64,000 bases of DNA from Isoetes taiwanensis (taxonomy: Eukaryota; Streptophyta; Lycopodiopsida; Isoetales; Isoetaceae): positions 6,449,891 through 6,513,890 of the forward strand of contig JAJEKV010000035.1 of the NCBI GenBank assembly GCA_021234155.1, given 5' to 3'. Position 1 is the stretch's first letter, and every line of letters starts with the position of its first letter. The notes below the pieces were generated by a model that was not told the origin of the DNA, did no database searches, and was given only the letters and a program-made list of their open reading frames with translations. Shown piece after piece: positions 1-13,487 of the stretch. A program made the position numbers and the translations under genes.

Positions 1-80
1 TGGTTTGCTTCTATCAAATTAATTGTTGTATAAAAAACCATATCTATCATGGTTTTCAGGTGATCTGATATTGTTTTTAT

Positions 81-2781
81 ATGGCAGTTCATTTTTGGGG
101 GCCTTATGTTTCTGAACTGCCGACGGAGCTTAAATTCAATCCTGAGGAAGAACGCAAGTTGGCAGAACAAACTGCACAGAAGCTTGAACAATTTAAACGG
201 TTCTATCTGCTTGGTGTGAACTGGTTTATGAAGGTCTCTATCTTTGATTGCGAGCGGCTCACGCTAACCTCACGATCGAATGCGTTCAAGCGACCATGTG
301 CAGACACTCGTGAAGAGCTTCAAGACGTATCCTACGGAGGTGCTCACACCGGCCGACGTTGTCCCCTTCGACCCGGTTACCAGGTGATTGTTATTGTCCA
401 TCATTTCTGTTTTGTGGCTTCCAAACTTATAAGTGCACATTATTTCAGGAAGATCACGTGGAACACATAAGCTGATTTGAAGGGCAAGAAATTTTGGATA
501 ATTTCTGGTAACCACAAGATATGTGCGACTCAATTGCTTTGTGGTGTTGTTGGAGAGCTGGAACAATGGCTAGAGTTTGCTAAAGCCTACGCCGGAGAAG
601 AACAAGAGTGCTTAATGGAAATTTGTGGATAGAGAATATATTGAATTGAGCATTGATTGCAATGAAGTCATTGCTAACACCGTATCTGAGAGAACCATTG
701 TTAGAGAAGCTTCAACAATTTGCGGCATCAACATAAGGCGTATGGATGTCCTCCGCAAGGTCCTATTGGTACTGCCACAACCTCAAAGATAAAAGGTATT
801 TTTCTTATCTTAGCTCATGAACATGCGTCGCGCGATTTTTCGACCATTTCTTTTGTAGGACTTCCACGAGATAGCTACCACAACTTTGAAAGTGAAGGAG
901 CTAAAAGGCGAAAAACAATTTATTTTTATGGAGGAGGGTCTTGAGAAAATTAATGGAAGTGGCCAACAAATGGGTGAGCAAAAAAAAAATGCGTGATGAA
1001 CATGGAGATTTTCCGATAAGCCCACGAAGGACTTCTTCAACAAAACCTGGTTAAGATACCTTCGAGGCATGTCTAATCAGAGGTGTCTCGGCTTCTTGAT
1101 GAGATTTTGGAAGGAAAAACATACATTACGGTTGTAAAGCCCGGATATCATGGCAGGTTTGATTGCAAGCAAGCGCCATTGACATTAGAAGCTTGACCTT
1201 CATGCGGAAAGAGATTTTGTCATACGCTTCCGCGTTGCTTGAAAAGAATACACTTTTCGGGAAGAGTTCTTTGTCCCCGATTTTCCCGCTTTCCGCGAAC
1301 GGCAGATTCTTGATATATCGATTGGGATCAAGTATGCGTGAAAGCCAATTACAATAAGGATCATGTTGTGGGTAATTTGCCCGTTGCATTTTAGAACCCA
1401 TTAGATCGATTTTGAAACGATGATGAGGCTATCAAAATCAAACAAAAGAAAAATGTTGTACATCTTTGTGACAAAGGAAGGGATTCCTACCTCCCAAAGA
1501 TATCGAGAATGCAACTTTGGTGTTCATTAACATTAGAGGATTCTCTACATTATGGACGTGCAAAAAAAATACATGGAACTCTTTACAAGAATATCCAAAG
1601 ATAACAACCGCTAATATTTATCACGGTGATTTCGACGCTGATCAGTGAACTTGCCGGATTGCTTGCATGACCGTAAACGCGATTCAAAGGCGGGTCCCAT
1701 ATTTCTGTAGGCACATATGACGAGCGGGATGGGTGAACAAGAAAAGGGTGAAGGAATATCGAAGATTACATCACCCATATGTGCGAGAAAGGCGACTCGT
1801 GGTCACTTCGATATTGCCGAATCGGAGCTTCGTTTGACACCCGGTGAGCACCGCACCAAAGAATACCCCCTTGCCACCAATGCCATCCACGGGTAACTTA
1901 AGAAACCGATGAGAAAATGAAAAAAAAATGGCAGACTTACTTCACGGGTAAACCCAGGTACAAGTTTGTCGGAATGGAAGGTGATCACGTGCTGAAGTGC
2001 CAGTTGAAGACATCATATGCTTACTACATAGTTGACAAGCTTGTGCCCAAGGATGGTTGTGTCCTTGATTTCTTCTCAGCAGGTACTGCTTCCCGTGTCG
2101 CCTTAATGCAGGGAAAGAAAAGTATTGCTTTCGAAAGCCGAGGGTAAAGTATGCGATTTCGAGGGCTTTCTTGGATAAGCTCGAAAAATGGTTTGGTTTG
2201 AACCTTTGGGGAGACAGTTGAAGAGGAGAAGGCAGACACTATAAATTATCCTGACAAGATCAATTTAAACATTATCCAGAGAACAGATATATCTAAGATT
2301 GATGAAATCTTGGATGAAATGGATGAGAAAAGCTATGAGAGAAAGGTATTATTGCGCTAGAGCCCGTGTTTCAAAAATTGGGGGCTTTAAACAAAAAATT
2401 TGATGCCTACATGCCTTTCTTGACAGGCGGGTCGAATTTCGAATACGTAGGCATGGACGTGGATCAAGAGGGTGAGCCATCAGGTACACAAGAGCATCAG
2501 GTTCCAGCCAAGAAAAAGAAGCTCTTCCATGCACCCGATTTTGCCTGTGCTGTGCAGAGTGGGCATCGGTCGAAGGCAGCGCTATGGATACTGAGACTGA
2601 AGGACCAGATCCACATATCCAAGTCCTTGCACAGGCCATGTCTGTAGACATCCCAGATGTAACAGGCTATACTGAGATGGACACAGCAGAGGTTATAGAA
2701 AGGGACCAGGAACATGTTGCTAGGATAGCTGCTGAGATAGGTGTTGTACCTGAGTCAGTATTAGAAACCCAGATGGACTAA
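81..2781 (+). pseudogene. Decayed ParB-like / DNA methylase-like gene
   Basis: Coding-like segments run along the plus strand in changing frames, broken by stops and frame slips. The first (from 81) starts MAVHFWGPYVSELP. A probable intron begins near 384 (GT after PVTR) and ends with a TTTCAG near 448. The next segment (about 470-790) contains KFWIISGNHK, which resembles the G-N-H-R/K box of ParB/sulfiredoxin-like domains. Segments at about 1040-1150 and 1450-1610 also read as protein. A segment at about 1917-2145 contains GCVLDFFSAGTASRVAL followed by IAFES. This is laid out like the AdoMet-binding motif I and following acidic strand of N4/N6 amino-methyltransferases, although the usual GxG is not kept. 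I see no DPPY-type catalytic motif. The tail (about 2584-2781) is acidic. A ParB-like plus methylase pairing is known in phage and mobile-element methylases; that reading here is inference. Certainly not functional as it stands. The identity is moderate to low confidence. Confidence 0.4.
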
Positions 2782-5700
2782 TTTCTGCCCCTCTGGCAAA
2801 GTAATGTACATTGCTATATTTGAGGAATATAACTTACAAGGCTTTGAAGTTTTCCACATCTTTGAGTTTTCTTATTGTTTGAGTTTTGTTTCTTGTCTAA
2901 ACTTTCCTTGACTCGATATTTGCTAGCACTTTCTTAGAATTATTGGCTTCTACAGACTTCTTCTAAATTAAGAATTCGAATCAGATGGGTAGCTAAACAG
3001 CTCAAAATGTTTGCCGCCGCGATCCTCAGTATCACTTTGATTTCTTTTCATCCATGTGTAGACCTTAACGGACTTGTGATATTATATCCATGGGCTAGCT
3101 AAGCAGCTTCAAATCTTCGCCGTCGCGATCCTGCTGAATATTTTTACTCTTTCTTGTGGACTGCTCTTACTCACAAAGGAGCTTGGGATAGCCTTATACA
3201 TGTTAAAGTCGGATACATCGCTGGTTGTAACCAAAAAACAGCGGAAAAAAGGGCAACTTTTACTCTGTTGCAACCACTTACAGTGTTTTATAGACAACCA
3301 AGAACCTATTTCATGCTAAACGAGAATTCCGAAATTCTCTAATTAATTAATTCGTGCTTTGATCTATTTTGATCCTTTTCGCCATTTGTGATGCATTATG
3401 ATTTATTAATGCATTGCATTATTTTCAGTGCTTATATGGCTTTTACTTTCTTATTGTGTTGCATCACATCTTTGCAACTGGGTTATTTTTTATGAGTTTT
3501 TATTTATTGATTCCACTCAATACATTCTTTTCGGATGTGTCATTTTTATTATTTTTCTAGATACAGACATCCATGGGTCCCTTATGTATCTTATTTTGAG
3601 ATGTTTGAATCTGTCCTGGAATGCATATGCAAGAAATGCAATTGCAGTATCTATTGCCAAAATAGTACCTTTGCACGTGCTTATTTTGATTTGATTGCAT
3701 CAATGACATGATGTTCTAGATGTGAAGTTGACCCTACTATTTTAATTTGCAGGTAGTAGATGCTGCTTTTCTGATTCTTCATTTCATATCCATCCTTCTT
3801 GTAGAAACCAAAACCAAAGCGGTTCTTAATGAACTATCAAGAAGAGAGCAATTATAAATTCGGGCTCTTGCTTGCTCATGTTCCATCACAAAAGTAATGT
3901 TTTGAGGTAAATAGTTCATCTTCTTTATTGCTATGTCTTATCATGTTTTGTTTTCAAATCTTCTGCAGTCAGGAAGAGATGTTCTATTTTCACAGTCTTC
4001 TTGACCAAGATTCATCTAGAATGTTGACTTGATTGGCAGTTGATTGTTTTAATAGGTGCATGAGGTATTCTTTGAAGGTTTACTTATTGTTCTTTGATGT
4101 CCCTGCTTCTGATGTTGGAAATACTCAAGAATTTGCTATTATTGATCATATCCACCATGATGAGAATGGACGACTTCTATTATTTCTGTAATGAAGTTTT
4201 CTAGAGTCTATAGATGTGCATCCAGAACACACTCTTGCCTTTTGTGTTGATATGCAGGTCACTTTAGCTATACCTAATAGCCTGTAGGGCTTTCCACTAG
4301 AATTTTCAGTTGCGTGCCTTTTATTAATTGTGCTCCATGGATAGCATGTTCAACTATGCGTTATGGTACTAGCACATAAGGGAGTGACTGGAGAAGATTA
4401 AATGCAGTAAGAATTTGTAATTCCATCTCCATATTTCATAGGTTTAAACAAACATAATGTCATAGAAAGCTGTCATTGTCATTATACTGAGAAATCTCTT
4501 AGTGTCATTATACCAAAACGTATGGCTTCTTACTTGAATTTTATTTAGGAAAGCCGAAATATTTGGAAATGATGGCCTAACTTGAATGCAGCATTTGGTC
4601 ATCAAGCATGTCTAAAGCTATAAACCCAAAATCCTGGCTGGCATCAATCTGGCATGCAGTTCTTGCAAGCTGTCAACAAGAAATAATGTCATTAAGCATC
4701 TTTGGAGCTACCAAGTGATATGCATTTCTTAGAAGCTGGCAATAGTTAGGCTTCTTAACTACAGGCCCAAATCTATGCTCAATGTAGCCATTCTCTAATA
4801 GATAAAATGAAGTATACCACAATTCCAACTATTGTTTGAACAATTTGTTATATGGATCTCATTGATCTCCCTAAGCAAACAAACAAACTCACGAACATGT
4901 ACTTAAAATTTTGGTATCAATAATAAACAAACAAAAATATACTTAGATTTTGGCATCAATAATAAGATACTCGACACCCATCCCCCTCCCGAATTGCATA
5001 AAACACCTTATGATCATAAAAGATGGACATTGGCTATAACATGCCAATTCATAATGTGGTTCAATAAGAAGCATAGAAGTTTTTTATAAAATTAAATATT
5101 TTATGTGTTGTTCATGTCGTAGGCACTAGAATTGGCAAGGATATGATGGTATATAGAAAAATATTATTTACACCCACTAGAGTGTTGTCAAATTCGATAT
5201 CATTTGCCATGGATGCATATTCCTATACATAGTCACAAAAATGCATTACATATTCTGATCATTTCACCTCAATTGAATTCATGATTTTTGTTGTTCGACA
5301 TCTTCCACAACATTTCCTGAACTATGATCACATTTCAGAATTTTAATCCCATTGTGTATATCAGGATTTCATTAGTTTTTCAAGTCATTGTCCCCCCATA
5401 ACCCCCCCCAAAAAAAATAGATAGTTTAGAACACACAATATATTGCAACAATATGTTAATTGCAGGTGATGTGCTTTCACACCCAACCATCCCGCATATT
5501 CACTCATATGAATAGACATACAAAACATATGAATCGTGCCAGTTAAATCGTCTACTCCCCATTTTATATACACATATTATAGTTTACACGTCCAACATCC
5601 ATTCCTTCCATTTTATCCCATCCCATCCCATCCCAATCCCACTCCATTACTTCCATTAAAACCATTCTATTAATTATTGCACCTACCTAATTCATGCATC
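2782..5700. other. AT-rich stretch without recognisable gene
   Basis: No open frame here resembles a known family. A local duplication is visible: 2983-3045 (ATGGGTAGCTAAACAGCTC) recurs at 3089-3150 with about 80 percent identity, including a GCCGC/TCGCGATCCT core. From 3428 to 3694 there is a hydrophobic open frame of 88 codons with no recognisable motif. Segments around 3750-3835 and 3965-4080 sit behind possible splice acceptors and could be degraded exons, but they give no identifiable product. 5392-5418 has C and A runs, and 5610-5640 is a short TCCCA microsatellite. Confidence 0.5.
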
Positions 5701-5709
5701 TACAACTAA

Positions 5710-5740
5710 TGCCCGGCATCGCCGGTCACACGGTTCTAAT
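5710..5740 (+). mobile_element. Degenerate Helitron-like 3' terminus
   Basis: GCCCGGC-ATC-GCCGG forms a short hairpin. About 12 bases later comes CTAAT, which fits the CTRRT rule for Helitron 3' ends. The same layout with closely related bases (ATGCCCGGC, then CACGGTTCTAAT) recurs at 13458, 14305 and, on the minus strand, at 15025 and 60918. No matching 5' TC end was found upstream, so only the end is called. The base after CTAAT is G rather than the expected T. Confidence 0.45.
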
Positions 5741-6099
5741 GATGCTTAAAACAACACATGATGCTTAAACAACACATAATCATACAACATGCGAAGGAGA
5801 TGTCTGCCGCTCTTAGGTCAGCTGGAGCTATGTTTTTCTATGCATTGACCCAAATGTACTTATCTTCACATGCTTGTGGCTGATATAAGATGGCAAAAGC
5901 ATCACAGAAGGCTGATGATGTAGTTGATGTCATTAAAATACCTACTGGGAAAAGGAAATTTGAAGACGAATGGAGGCATTGTCTGTCCTGTGTTATAGGC
6001 TCATTCAAGGGTCGAGCCAATTGTTTTTTATTCGAAGCTCTATGAATGTGAAGTTAAAATGATTTCATTAACCATAAATCGATGCTGCAAGGAATGATC

Positions 6100-6398
6100 A
6101 TGCAGTTGATCGGAGGTATGCTTAAGAATCAATTGCGTAAGCGATTGCGACGCACAAGATGGCTCCATAAAACCCTAAAATGGACTCTTGATATGGCATG
6201 CTATCCCACCACCCAACCATGAGCCCTCAGCCAAGACACAACTGCTCTAGAGCTCTCCCCCAAGCAACTATATAGCATGCACGCCCCTTCGGTCCCTCTT
6301 TGGACCAAAGCCTCCTTTGGACAAAAGCCCAAAGGTCCCAAAGGCCCACATGGCCCAAAAAGGCCTAAAGCCTTTTGCCACGTCCTTGGTATATATCA
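6100..6398 (-). mobile_element. Probable 3' LTR part of the gypsy element
   Basis: Downstream of the minus-strand pol remnant, the minus strand reads AAGAGGGAGGGAA (6411-6399), a good polypurine tract, directly followed by TGATATATACC, which has the TG start of an LTR. Further in is a GCATGCTATATAG TATA-like box (about 6272-6284) in a region rich in CCAAAG/CTTTGG words. The far end (CA) was not located, so the lower boundary is a guess. No 5' LTR is visible on the other side of pol, so the element is truncated. The tract and TG are seen in the sequence; the LTR call is inference from position. Confidence 0.5.
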
Positions 6399-6489
6399 TT
6401 CCCTCCCTCTTGACATTGCAGCAGTCCTCTGCTGCAAAAATGGTGTTTAAATACCTTTAGCCATCCGAGCATAGTCCTTCCTTGGCCCT

Positions 6490-8290
6490 CACTTAGGCCG
6501 GCTAGTAGAAGCCTGTCCTTGGACTTCTTCTTGTCTCTCGTCTTCCTTTGCTTTCCGATCTTTATATTCCTTAAGAATATCTGGATAAGCTTTTAAAACA
6601 TTGCCACGCACCCATGAAGCGTCCTCCAAAGGTTTTTGAGCAAACTTTACCAAATATTATCTTGAACCACTAGTGGATTTATCCGCCAAAATTGTTTCCG
6701 GCTCTAGAACTTTGGAATCATCAATCAATTCTGGCTCATTTAACCTCCCAAGTTGAGGTTACTCCTTACCATGATAATAAGCCTTTAGGAATGACACATT
6801 CACTACATCATGCATTTTCCAACCTTGAGGCAATCTTAATTGATATGCATTCTCATTGACCACTTTAATAACTTGAAATGGTCCATGGAAACGGGGTGCC
6901 AACTTAAGATCCTTCTTGCACGCATCTTTCTTAAAGTGGCCTTTATGGATACTAATCCATACCCAATCTCCTTCCTTAAAAACCATTGGTTGCCGCAACT
7001 TAGATGATTTATTTGCAAAAGATGCTTGAGCAATACGAGCTTGAAGCAAGTCTATGAGATCCTTATGCTCAATAACCAAATCATCGGTAATTTGGAACAT
7101 CCTCACACACTCGAAAGAGTGTCTCTCGTACAGGCTGAGCATAGACCGCCTGAAAAGGGGTCATCTTTATGGTAGATTGATAGGTATTATTATACACAAA
7201 TTCAGCAACATGCAAATACTCTTCCCAATGACCTTGATGTTCATTGACAAATCCCCTTAAGATGGAACAAATAACCTTTTTTACCACCTTGGATTGTCCA
7301 TCAGTTTTTGGGTGGAAGCAGTGGAGAACCTTAACTCTGTTTGCCTTCCAGAATTTACTAGTAAACTTTGTATCACGATCAGATACAATAATCTGTGGCA
7401 ACCCATGTAGCCTAAATATCTCTTTGATAAAGAGCGTAGCCGCACTGTAAGCCGTCAACTTATCCGAACAAGGATTTAAAACCTGGAAAGCAAACTGATG
7501 ATTATGATTCCATTGGAAAGGAACATCTTTTCGTAGCAACAAATATAAATCTGAAGCTAAACGAGCAAAATTCTGTACAAACTTTCTATAATAACTGAAT
7601 AAGCCCAGAAAGGGCAATGCAACAACTGAAGTAGGTACTGGCCAATCCACAATTGCTTGTACCTTACTGGGATCAACTTTAAGACCCTTAACGCAAACAA
7701 TATGACCCAAATATTCAATTTTCGATTGGAAAAAGATACTTTTCTTAGGATTAAGAGTAATAGACTCCTCCCTTAACCGACGTAAAACCTCCTGCAAATG
7801 CAAGTAATGATCTTCCTCGGACTTATTAAAAACCAATATGTCATCAAAGAAAATGACAACATAAGCGCCATGCACATCTTCAAATATTTGCCCCATTAGC
7901 CTCGCAAAAGAAGCTGGCGCATTTGTAAGTCCAAATGGCATGACCAAAAACTCATAATGTCCAAAGGTTGTCCGAAACGCAGTCTTATGAACATCTTCAG
8001 GCGCACCTTAAGTTGCCAATACCCTGACTTAAGATCAAGACGGCTAAAAACTGTGGCACCTTGGAGTCGATCAAACAAATCATCAGCCCTTGGTATAGAA
8101 AACCGATTCTTAATGGTTATCTTATTCAAAGCGCGATAATCTATACACATGCGCCCGGAATTATCTTTTTTCTTAACCAACAAGAGGAGCACCAAAAGAT
8201 GAAGAACTATGGCGGATCAATCCAGCTTGAAGTAACTCATCAAGCTGGCATTTGGATCAACTTCAGTGGATTCTACTTGGTTAGAACCTC
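6490..8290 (-). pseudogene. Ty3/gypsy chromovirus pol, internally deleted
   Basis: Read on the minus strand from about 8290 down. Reverse transcriptase begins with [20 protein letters not shown] and [13 protein letters not shown] frame slip near 7950-8000 separates this from [14 protein letters not shown], then FFDDILVF (the polymerase active site, with F in place of the usual Y), then LNPKKSIFF and YLGHIV. After the start of the connection/RNase H region (FQWNHNHQFAF) the frame runs straight into integrase core residues (FRLHGLPQIIVSDRDTKF, then HPKTDGQSKVV). RNase H and the integrase zinc region are therefore deleted in frame, near 7450-7480. The integrase tail (7142-6759) has KEGDWVW, LAPRFHGPFQV and HDVVNVSFLK. 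After it, with one stop (PETILADKSTSGSR then YLVKF and DASWVRGNVLK), is a chromodomain-like end at about 6720-6540. This makes it a chromovirus-type element of the plant Ty3/gypsy group. It cannot encode a working polyprotein. Confidence 0.9.
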
Positions 8291-8674
8291 CAGGTTGCCT
8301 AAGGCAACCAATCTTTGTGGAAAATTTGCAAAATAGCATCAATTACATTAGGACCCTTAAAGCAAAATGAGGTAGTTGCACTCATATCTGAATATCTCGA
8401 GTTTGCTGATCTTTTTTAAATGAGTTTTGGAAGAAGAATCAGAGAAAAATATGGGAAGAAAATTGGCTCAATTTGGATATGGAATGACTGAGAAAACCGG
8501 GTTCAAAGTTGGAAGAAAATTTGGCCAGCACACTTCCCTGAGACTAAACAAGATCTGCATATTCAAATGATATATCTTGAGTTTACCACACATTTTTAGA
8601 TTATTTTTGAAATGTCTATAAGAGAAAAGTTGTATGAACATGTTGGATAAAACTTAGAACGATTTGGAACTGGG

Positions 8675-9095
8675 ATGATGGAGAGAAACGAGTTCAAAGT
8701 GGATGATAATTCATTTGGAGGCATAAGCATACCAGAAGAATTGAGCAACTGTATCAGCCTTCCGAGCCTGAGAATTAATGATTGTGACTACAAAGGTACA
8801 CTGCCTTCTTCTCTAGAAAAGCTTTCGCAACTAGAAGAATTTACTGTAGCAAACAACATGTTTCATGGGAGCATCTCAAAATCACTAGGGAATTGTACTA
8901 CTCTGACTAAACTCCGTTTAATGAATATCAGGAAGTATGCCCTCTTCATTTGGGAATTTTTTCAAACTTCAATATCTCTATCTATTCAACAACCCTCTTA
9001 ATGGTTCTGTGCCTTCCAGTGTTGGAGCCCTGCAGAACTTGCTTCAGTTAGATCTTCACGACAACAAACTCTCTGGTCAAATCCCTTTTAATTGC
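8675..9095 (+). pseudogene. LRR receptor-like fragment (dispersed copy)
   Basis: The open frame contains successive leucine-rich repeats: ISIPEELSNCISLPSLRIND, GTLPSSLEKLSQLEEFTV, then GSISKSLGNCTTLTKLRL. A frame slip near 8925 leads into SSFGNFFKLQYLYLFNN and PSSVGALQNLLQLDLHDN, ending about 9092. The same sequence, with about 85-90 percent of bases identical by eye, is found at 23400-23800 inside the receptor-like-protein pseudogene. This is therefore a relocated piece of that gene or of a close paralogue. It has no signal peptide, transmembrane segment or kinase. Not functional. Confidence 0.85.
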
Positions 9096-12000
9096 AAGTG
9101 CATATAATTGCACTTCCATTTACAAGTGCATATAATTGCAACAATATCTTGATGTTTATCCTCATTAATAAGAAATTGAACTTGGTTCTGCTTCATTTTC
9201 CTGTACTAAATTATTATGTAGTAGCCATTCTTTTATTATACAGGACTCTCACAGATTGGTTAGAATAATGATGTGCTTTTTGAAGGCTGAAGCGATTAAG
9301 ATCATTTGGTAGTGATATGTCTGTATTGGGTTTGTGGGGTGAGTTTGCAATAGTTTCTATTATTTCTTTCATTGTGGAGTCATGCATTATTGAAGCTCAT
9401 AGGTGTTTAGTTAATCTGATGTATTGTCCATTTGTTCTTGATTTCTTGTGGTACATTTTGAGTGTATTTCTAAGGAAAGATGGAAAGCAATGTGCAATAT
9501 CTCTTGTTTAAATTCGGTTTTTTCGGTTTGGAGAATTTTTTTTTGGAATTCTTTTTAAGTTATTTCCCTAAGGTTTTAGGTTTCTTAGATGCCGGAAAAA
9601 AAATCCGATGTCGAAAAATCACAGAAAATTATCTCCAGTTATTTGACATTTTCGGATTTCATCGTTTGGTTATCCCTCTGCAGGTTTCACGGATTTCTTA
9701 TCCTGGATGATCCTTCGCATGCTTGCCACGATCGCTATGATTGGGATTTCTGGGATTGCATCCCTTTTTTGCTGGCTCCATGTTAGGTTGGGATTCGTCT
9801 GTGGAAGATAATTTTCTGGCCTCCCTGTGTATTGAATGGGATGCTTGATCTTCCTGGCTGGATTCTGCGTGCCTGCTTTTATGTCTCTATTTTGTATCAG
9901 CGAGAAGGTCAGTAGCCCTTGCCTTCTTTTCTTTCAGATTCGTAACATTAATGTTTACAAGAGATGTCACCAGAACCTGGATCCTTTTCCAACAAGCAGA
10001 GAACAGTCCCAAAACGGGTGCATGAAGTTCGGCTTAGGTGTAGATTTGATGAGAGCAATTAGGGCTTCTGAAGGATTAGCCGTCTTTCTCTGCTTTCGAT
10101 TTTGTTGTGAGCATTTTGCATTTGATCTTTACATTTGCCGAGACTCGGATTTAACTACACCGATTGGGCCCTCCGAAATGCTCCCTTTCACGTCGACGAC
10201 ACTCTTGGCGCGCATTTCTTTCCAATGTCGCCTTTTTTTTCCTTCGATTAATTGTTGTTTTTCCATATTGCTCTGTTTCTAGCCTCTGATCTTTCTAGAT
10301 CTCGCAAATCTGTCTTTTCTTACAATCTTGAAAATTATTTTGCATCACCCTGTTTACTTTGTACAATAACATTTTTTGGACTGGAAGCTTGAGCTGTTTT
10401 GCATCATTTGTAGCAAAGAATGTCTTTTTAGGTACAAAAACAGAGGATCTAGGCAAAGTAGGATTTTTATGGCAGAACAGGCTTTTAGATTGCATTTTTA
10501 ACAGTTTTCTCTGCGCAGTTTTTCAATCCCAGTTATCCAAGCTAGCAGATGCGCTTGCAGTACATGATGTCTGGCTATTTAAGCGCAAAAAGAACTTCCA
10601 GACCAACATATGGGATGTGAGAATGTAACAGTGATGCATAGGTTCCACTGCTTTGATTGTTACCATCTGAGGAAGATAAATACGTCTCTTCTGAGTATGG
10701 ACAGAATAGGTAAAATTTGCAGATTCTATTGCTTTTGAAGACTATATTTCTTCATTATTATGTCTATGTGGCATGTATGGTGCTCTTAGTTTCTGATTTC
10801 TTCATTTTCTTGGATGTCTTTTCTTGGGCAGATATTGCATGGTCCTCTAAGTGTTGTATTTAGTTTAATTAAACGAAGCGATGCTAGGATTGATATGCTT
10901 TCACCAACTGATGTCCAACATTCTGTGCCATGGCTTTACTAGAACATGGTCGTCACAACTAAGGCCCCATTGTAGCTACGGACCCATGGGTGTATATTGA
11001 ACTTTGAATATTTGTATGTCCTGAATTCTTCTTTACATACTGAATTGCATCTCACCTTATCTTATTTCTCTAAGTGGCCCCTGATCAGTTTTTCCTAGCA
11101 GGCAGATTGGGTATTTTTTCCTTGGCAATTAGGCAAACATGCCTCGAGGTGAGAACGCCATAATTAGTAGGTGTACTATAAATAAAGTTTCTGTTCGCGT
11201 GTTGATCAAAGTTTCTTATTCCTAGATGTACTCTTAATTCTCCCAGAAGAGCACAAATTGGTAAAAAAACTAACCACCCATTTAGTCTAGAATTTGGACA
11301 TCAATCATATGTTTTATGCAGTATAGCACATGTATAATTGTGCTGATGTCCATGTGTTACAAGCTGCTGGAGGCACGTTTGTTCGGTGAGATACAATTAT
11401 TACTATCGAAAACATAATTATTAGAAGAATAGGAAATCAATTAATAAAGTAGTAGGTTAACTGAAGGTTATCCACAATGGATCATGATATAGAATGCTTT
11501 ATTTAGAATGTTCTAGAATCTTTTCCTTTTCGAAGGGTTTGTAAGGTTCCAATCTCCTTTATGCTTGGATCATTTGCATTTGTTTTGCTTCATGTTTGCT
11601 AATGGGCCATATTCTAGAATAATTATATCCATCTGCCTTCTTGAAGGACATAGTTCTGAGCTCCTATAACTGCTCTTAGTTCAAATAAGCTCGCAAAGAG
11701 GTACGTGCAGAAATCCTAACTGGAAAGAGTAGTAGTTACGACATTGTATGTCATTTGGAGTACTTATTTATCCAATGTTGAATCTATGTTTAATTTGGGA
11801 ACTTACATTTATGCTAATTTGTTGTAGGTGAGCATCTAGACACATCCATAAAATAATCCTTATCGAATCTCAATAACAGTTATATATCAAACTGAAGAAA
11901 AGTTCGAGCAGTTCAAAGTCCACCCACATTTTTTGTATTATAATGCAATTCTATGGTATCAATCCTCTTCTCTGTTTCTACTTTTCTATGCCGTAGTAGC

Positions 12001-13455
12001 TTTTAATGTCCATTATTGCCATTGCTTCTACACTATGTATAATCTTACTCATAAATTCTTGCAGATATGTTTCTTCTGCAATGCAAAGAATCCAAATATC
12101 GACTGCAAATAAAGCAAAGAATTTGCTTAAATTGTTCTGCATTCCTGTAGAAATCTAAGGTACGTATTTTCTTGCCATGCATTATTGTAGAAAATTTGTC
12201 GGATCACAAATTTAACATTGAGGATTAAGATGTTATTTATGTTGTTTATTTGTGTGTTTCTGGTGTAGGCCAGGAATGATTGTTGGTTGGTACAATCCAA
12301 ATGCTAGATCTGGATGCTTGCCTCTTGAATTTTATATTCATACCATTCACATTCTGGATTTGAATGATGCTGCTTCAATTTCATATTCATGTTCACTAGG
12401 TAGATTTAAAGACTTCATTCAATCATTTTCCAGAATTTATAAGCATTAATCAAAGTGCAATTTTATCAATGTACATTCCAATTACAGTGTTATGGAAGAG
12501 AATGTAGTTGATGCTTTTTCACTGATTAATCTACAAGCCATAATGGCAGGGTATGCACCAGACAAACAAGCTCAACCCTAGCCGTTCTAAATAAGCCTTC
12601 TATTCAATAATCATATAAAAAGAAAGGAGAAACGAGATAAAAAGCATCATCTACAGAAAAGTGTGTCAAGTAGAGCAGTTATAGTGATGTTTAAAAGAGC
12701 AGTTGCAGTAATGTAAATCTCTAAGGGTGATGATGTGGTTGAATGATTAGGAGACAAGATACAAAAAATCATTTACAAAAAATTGTGTGTCAAATTTGAA
12801 GCCTCCAAATATATTAGAGTGGGTCCTATGCTCCAACAATATAAATTAAGTACTTCTGTGCAAAGAAACATTCATAGAAAAATGATTGAGAGACAATATA
12901 AAAATAATCATTTATAGAAAACTGTCGTGATGCCTTCAAATATTCATATTAGGTTTTATGTTCCAAACCATTTGCAAAAACATGATTGATGGACTAGATA
13001 GAACAGCTTGACGCATCAGCATGAACTAAAGATGGATCCAAGCAAACATCCGTTGTTGAATTTACTCAAAATCCAATTTATGTTGATTAAACTTTTTCTT
13101 TTCAAGTACATTAGATGATTACATGTGGATCTCAAAGATGGTTATACAACGTATCACATGTGAATGCCAACGTTTGACTTAGATATCGAATCGTAGGCTA
13201 CAAAACAATGAATTTAGTGCAATACCAGTTTCTTTCTTACGGGTTATTTATATAATTGAGTGCACGACATGCTTAAACAAGAGATAAGTGTTTTCCTGAA
13301 CAAACTGTGCCTCATTGCCTTTTAAACTTCATTTTCAGGCTAAAGGTGTTGCTTTAAGATTTGTCTCGAACCTTAGAGTTATGAGGCAATACAATCGTCT
13401 GGACCATGGATTCTTGGGAAAACCTATCATTGTCACCTGCTATAGATTTGTATTT
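9096..13455. other. Long stretch without recognisable gene
   Basis: AT-rich DNA with many short T runs. Open frames at 9317-9511, 9836-10282, 10359-10628 and 12252-12449 (GMIVGWYNPNARSGCLPLEF behind a possible TGTAG acceptor) have no motif I can place, and each stands alone. Some may be decayed exons or UTRs of lost genes. Around 12560-13010, short near-repeats of the type CATTTACAAAAAATTGTG and TGATTGAGAGACAAGATAC recur two or three times, which suggests an old local duplication. No RNA gene was recognised. Confidence 0.4.
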
Positions 13456-13457
13456 AT

Positions 13458-13487
13458 GCCCGGCAACGCCGGGGACCCGTTACTAGT
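13458..13487 (+). mobile_element. Helitron-like 3' terminus
   Basis: GCCCGGC-AAC-GCCGGGG (hairpin with one terminal mismatch) is followed by ACCCGTTACTAGT, ending in CTAGT. It matches the reverse complement of the ends at 15025 and 60918. No 5' TC end could be identified upstream. The next base is A, whereas the A-T insertion rule predicts T. Either the flank has changed or this is a truncated end. Confidence 0.6.
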
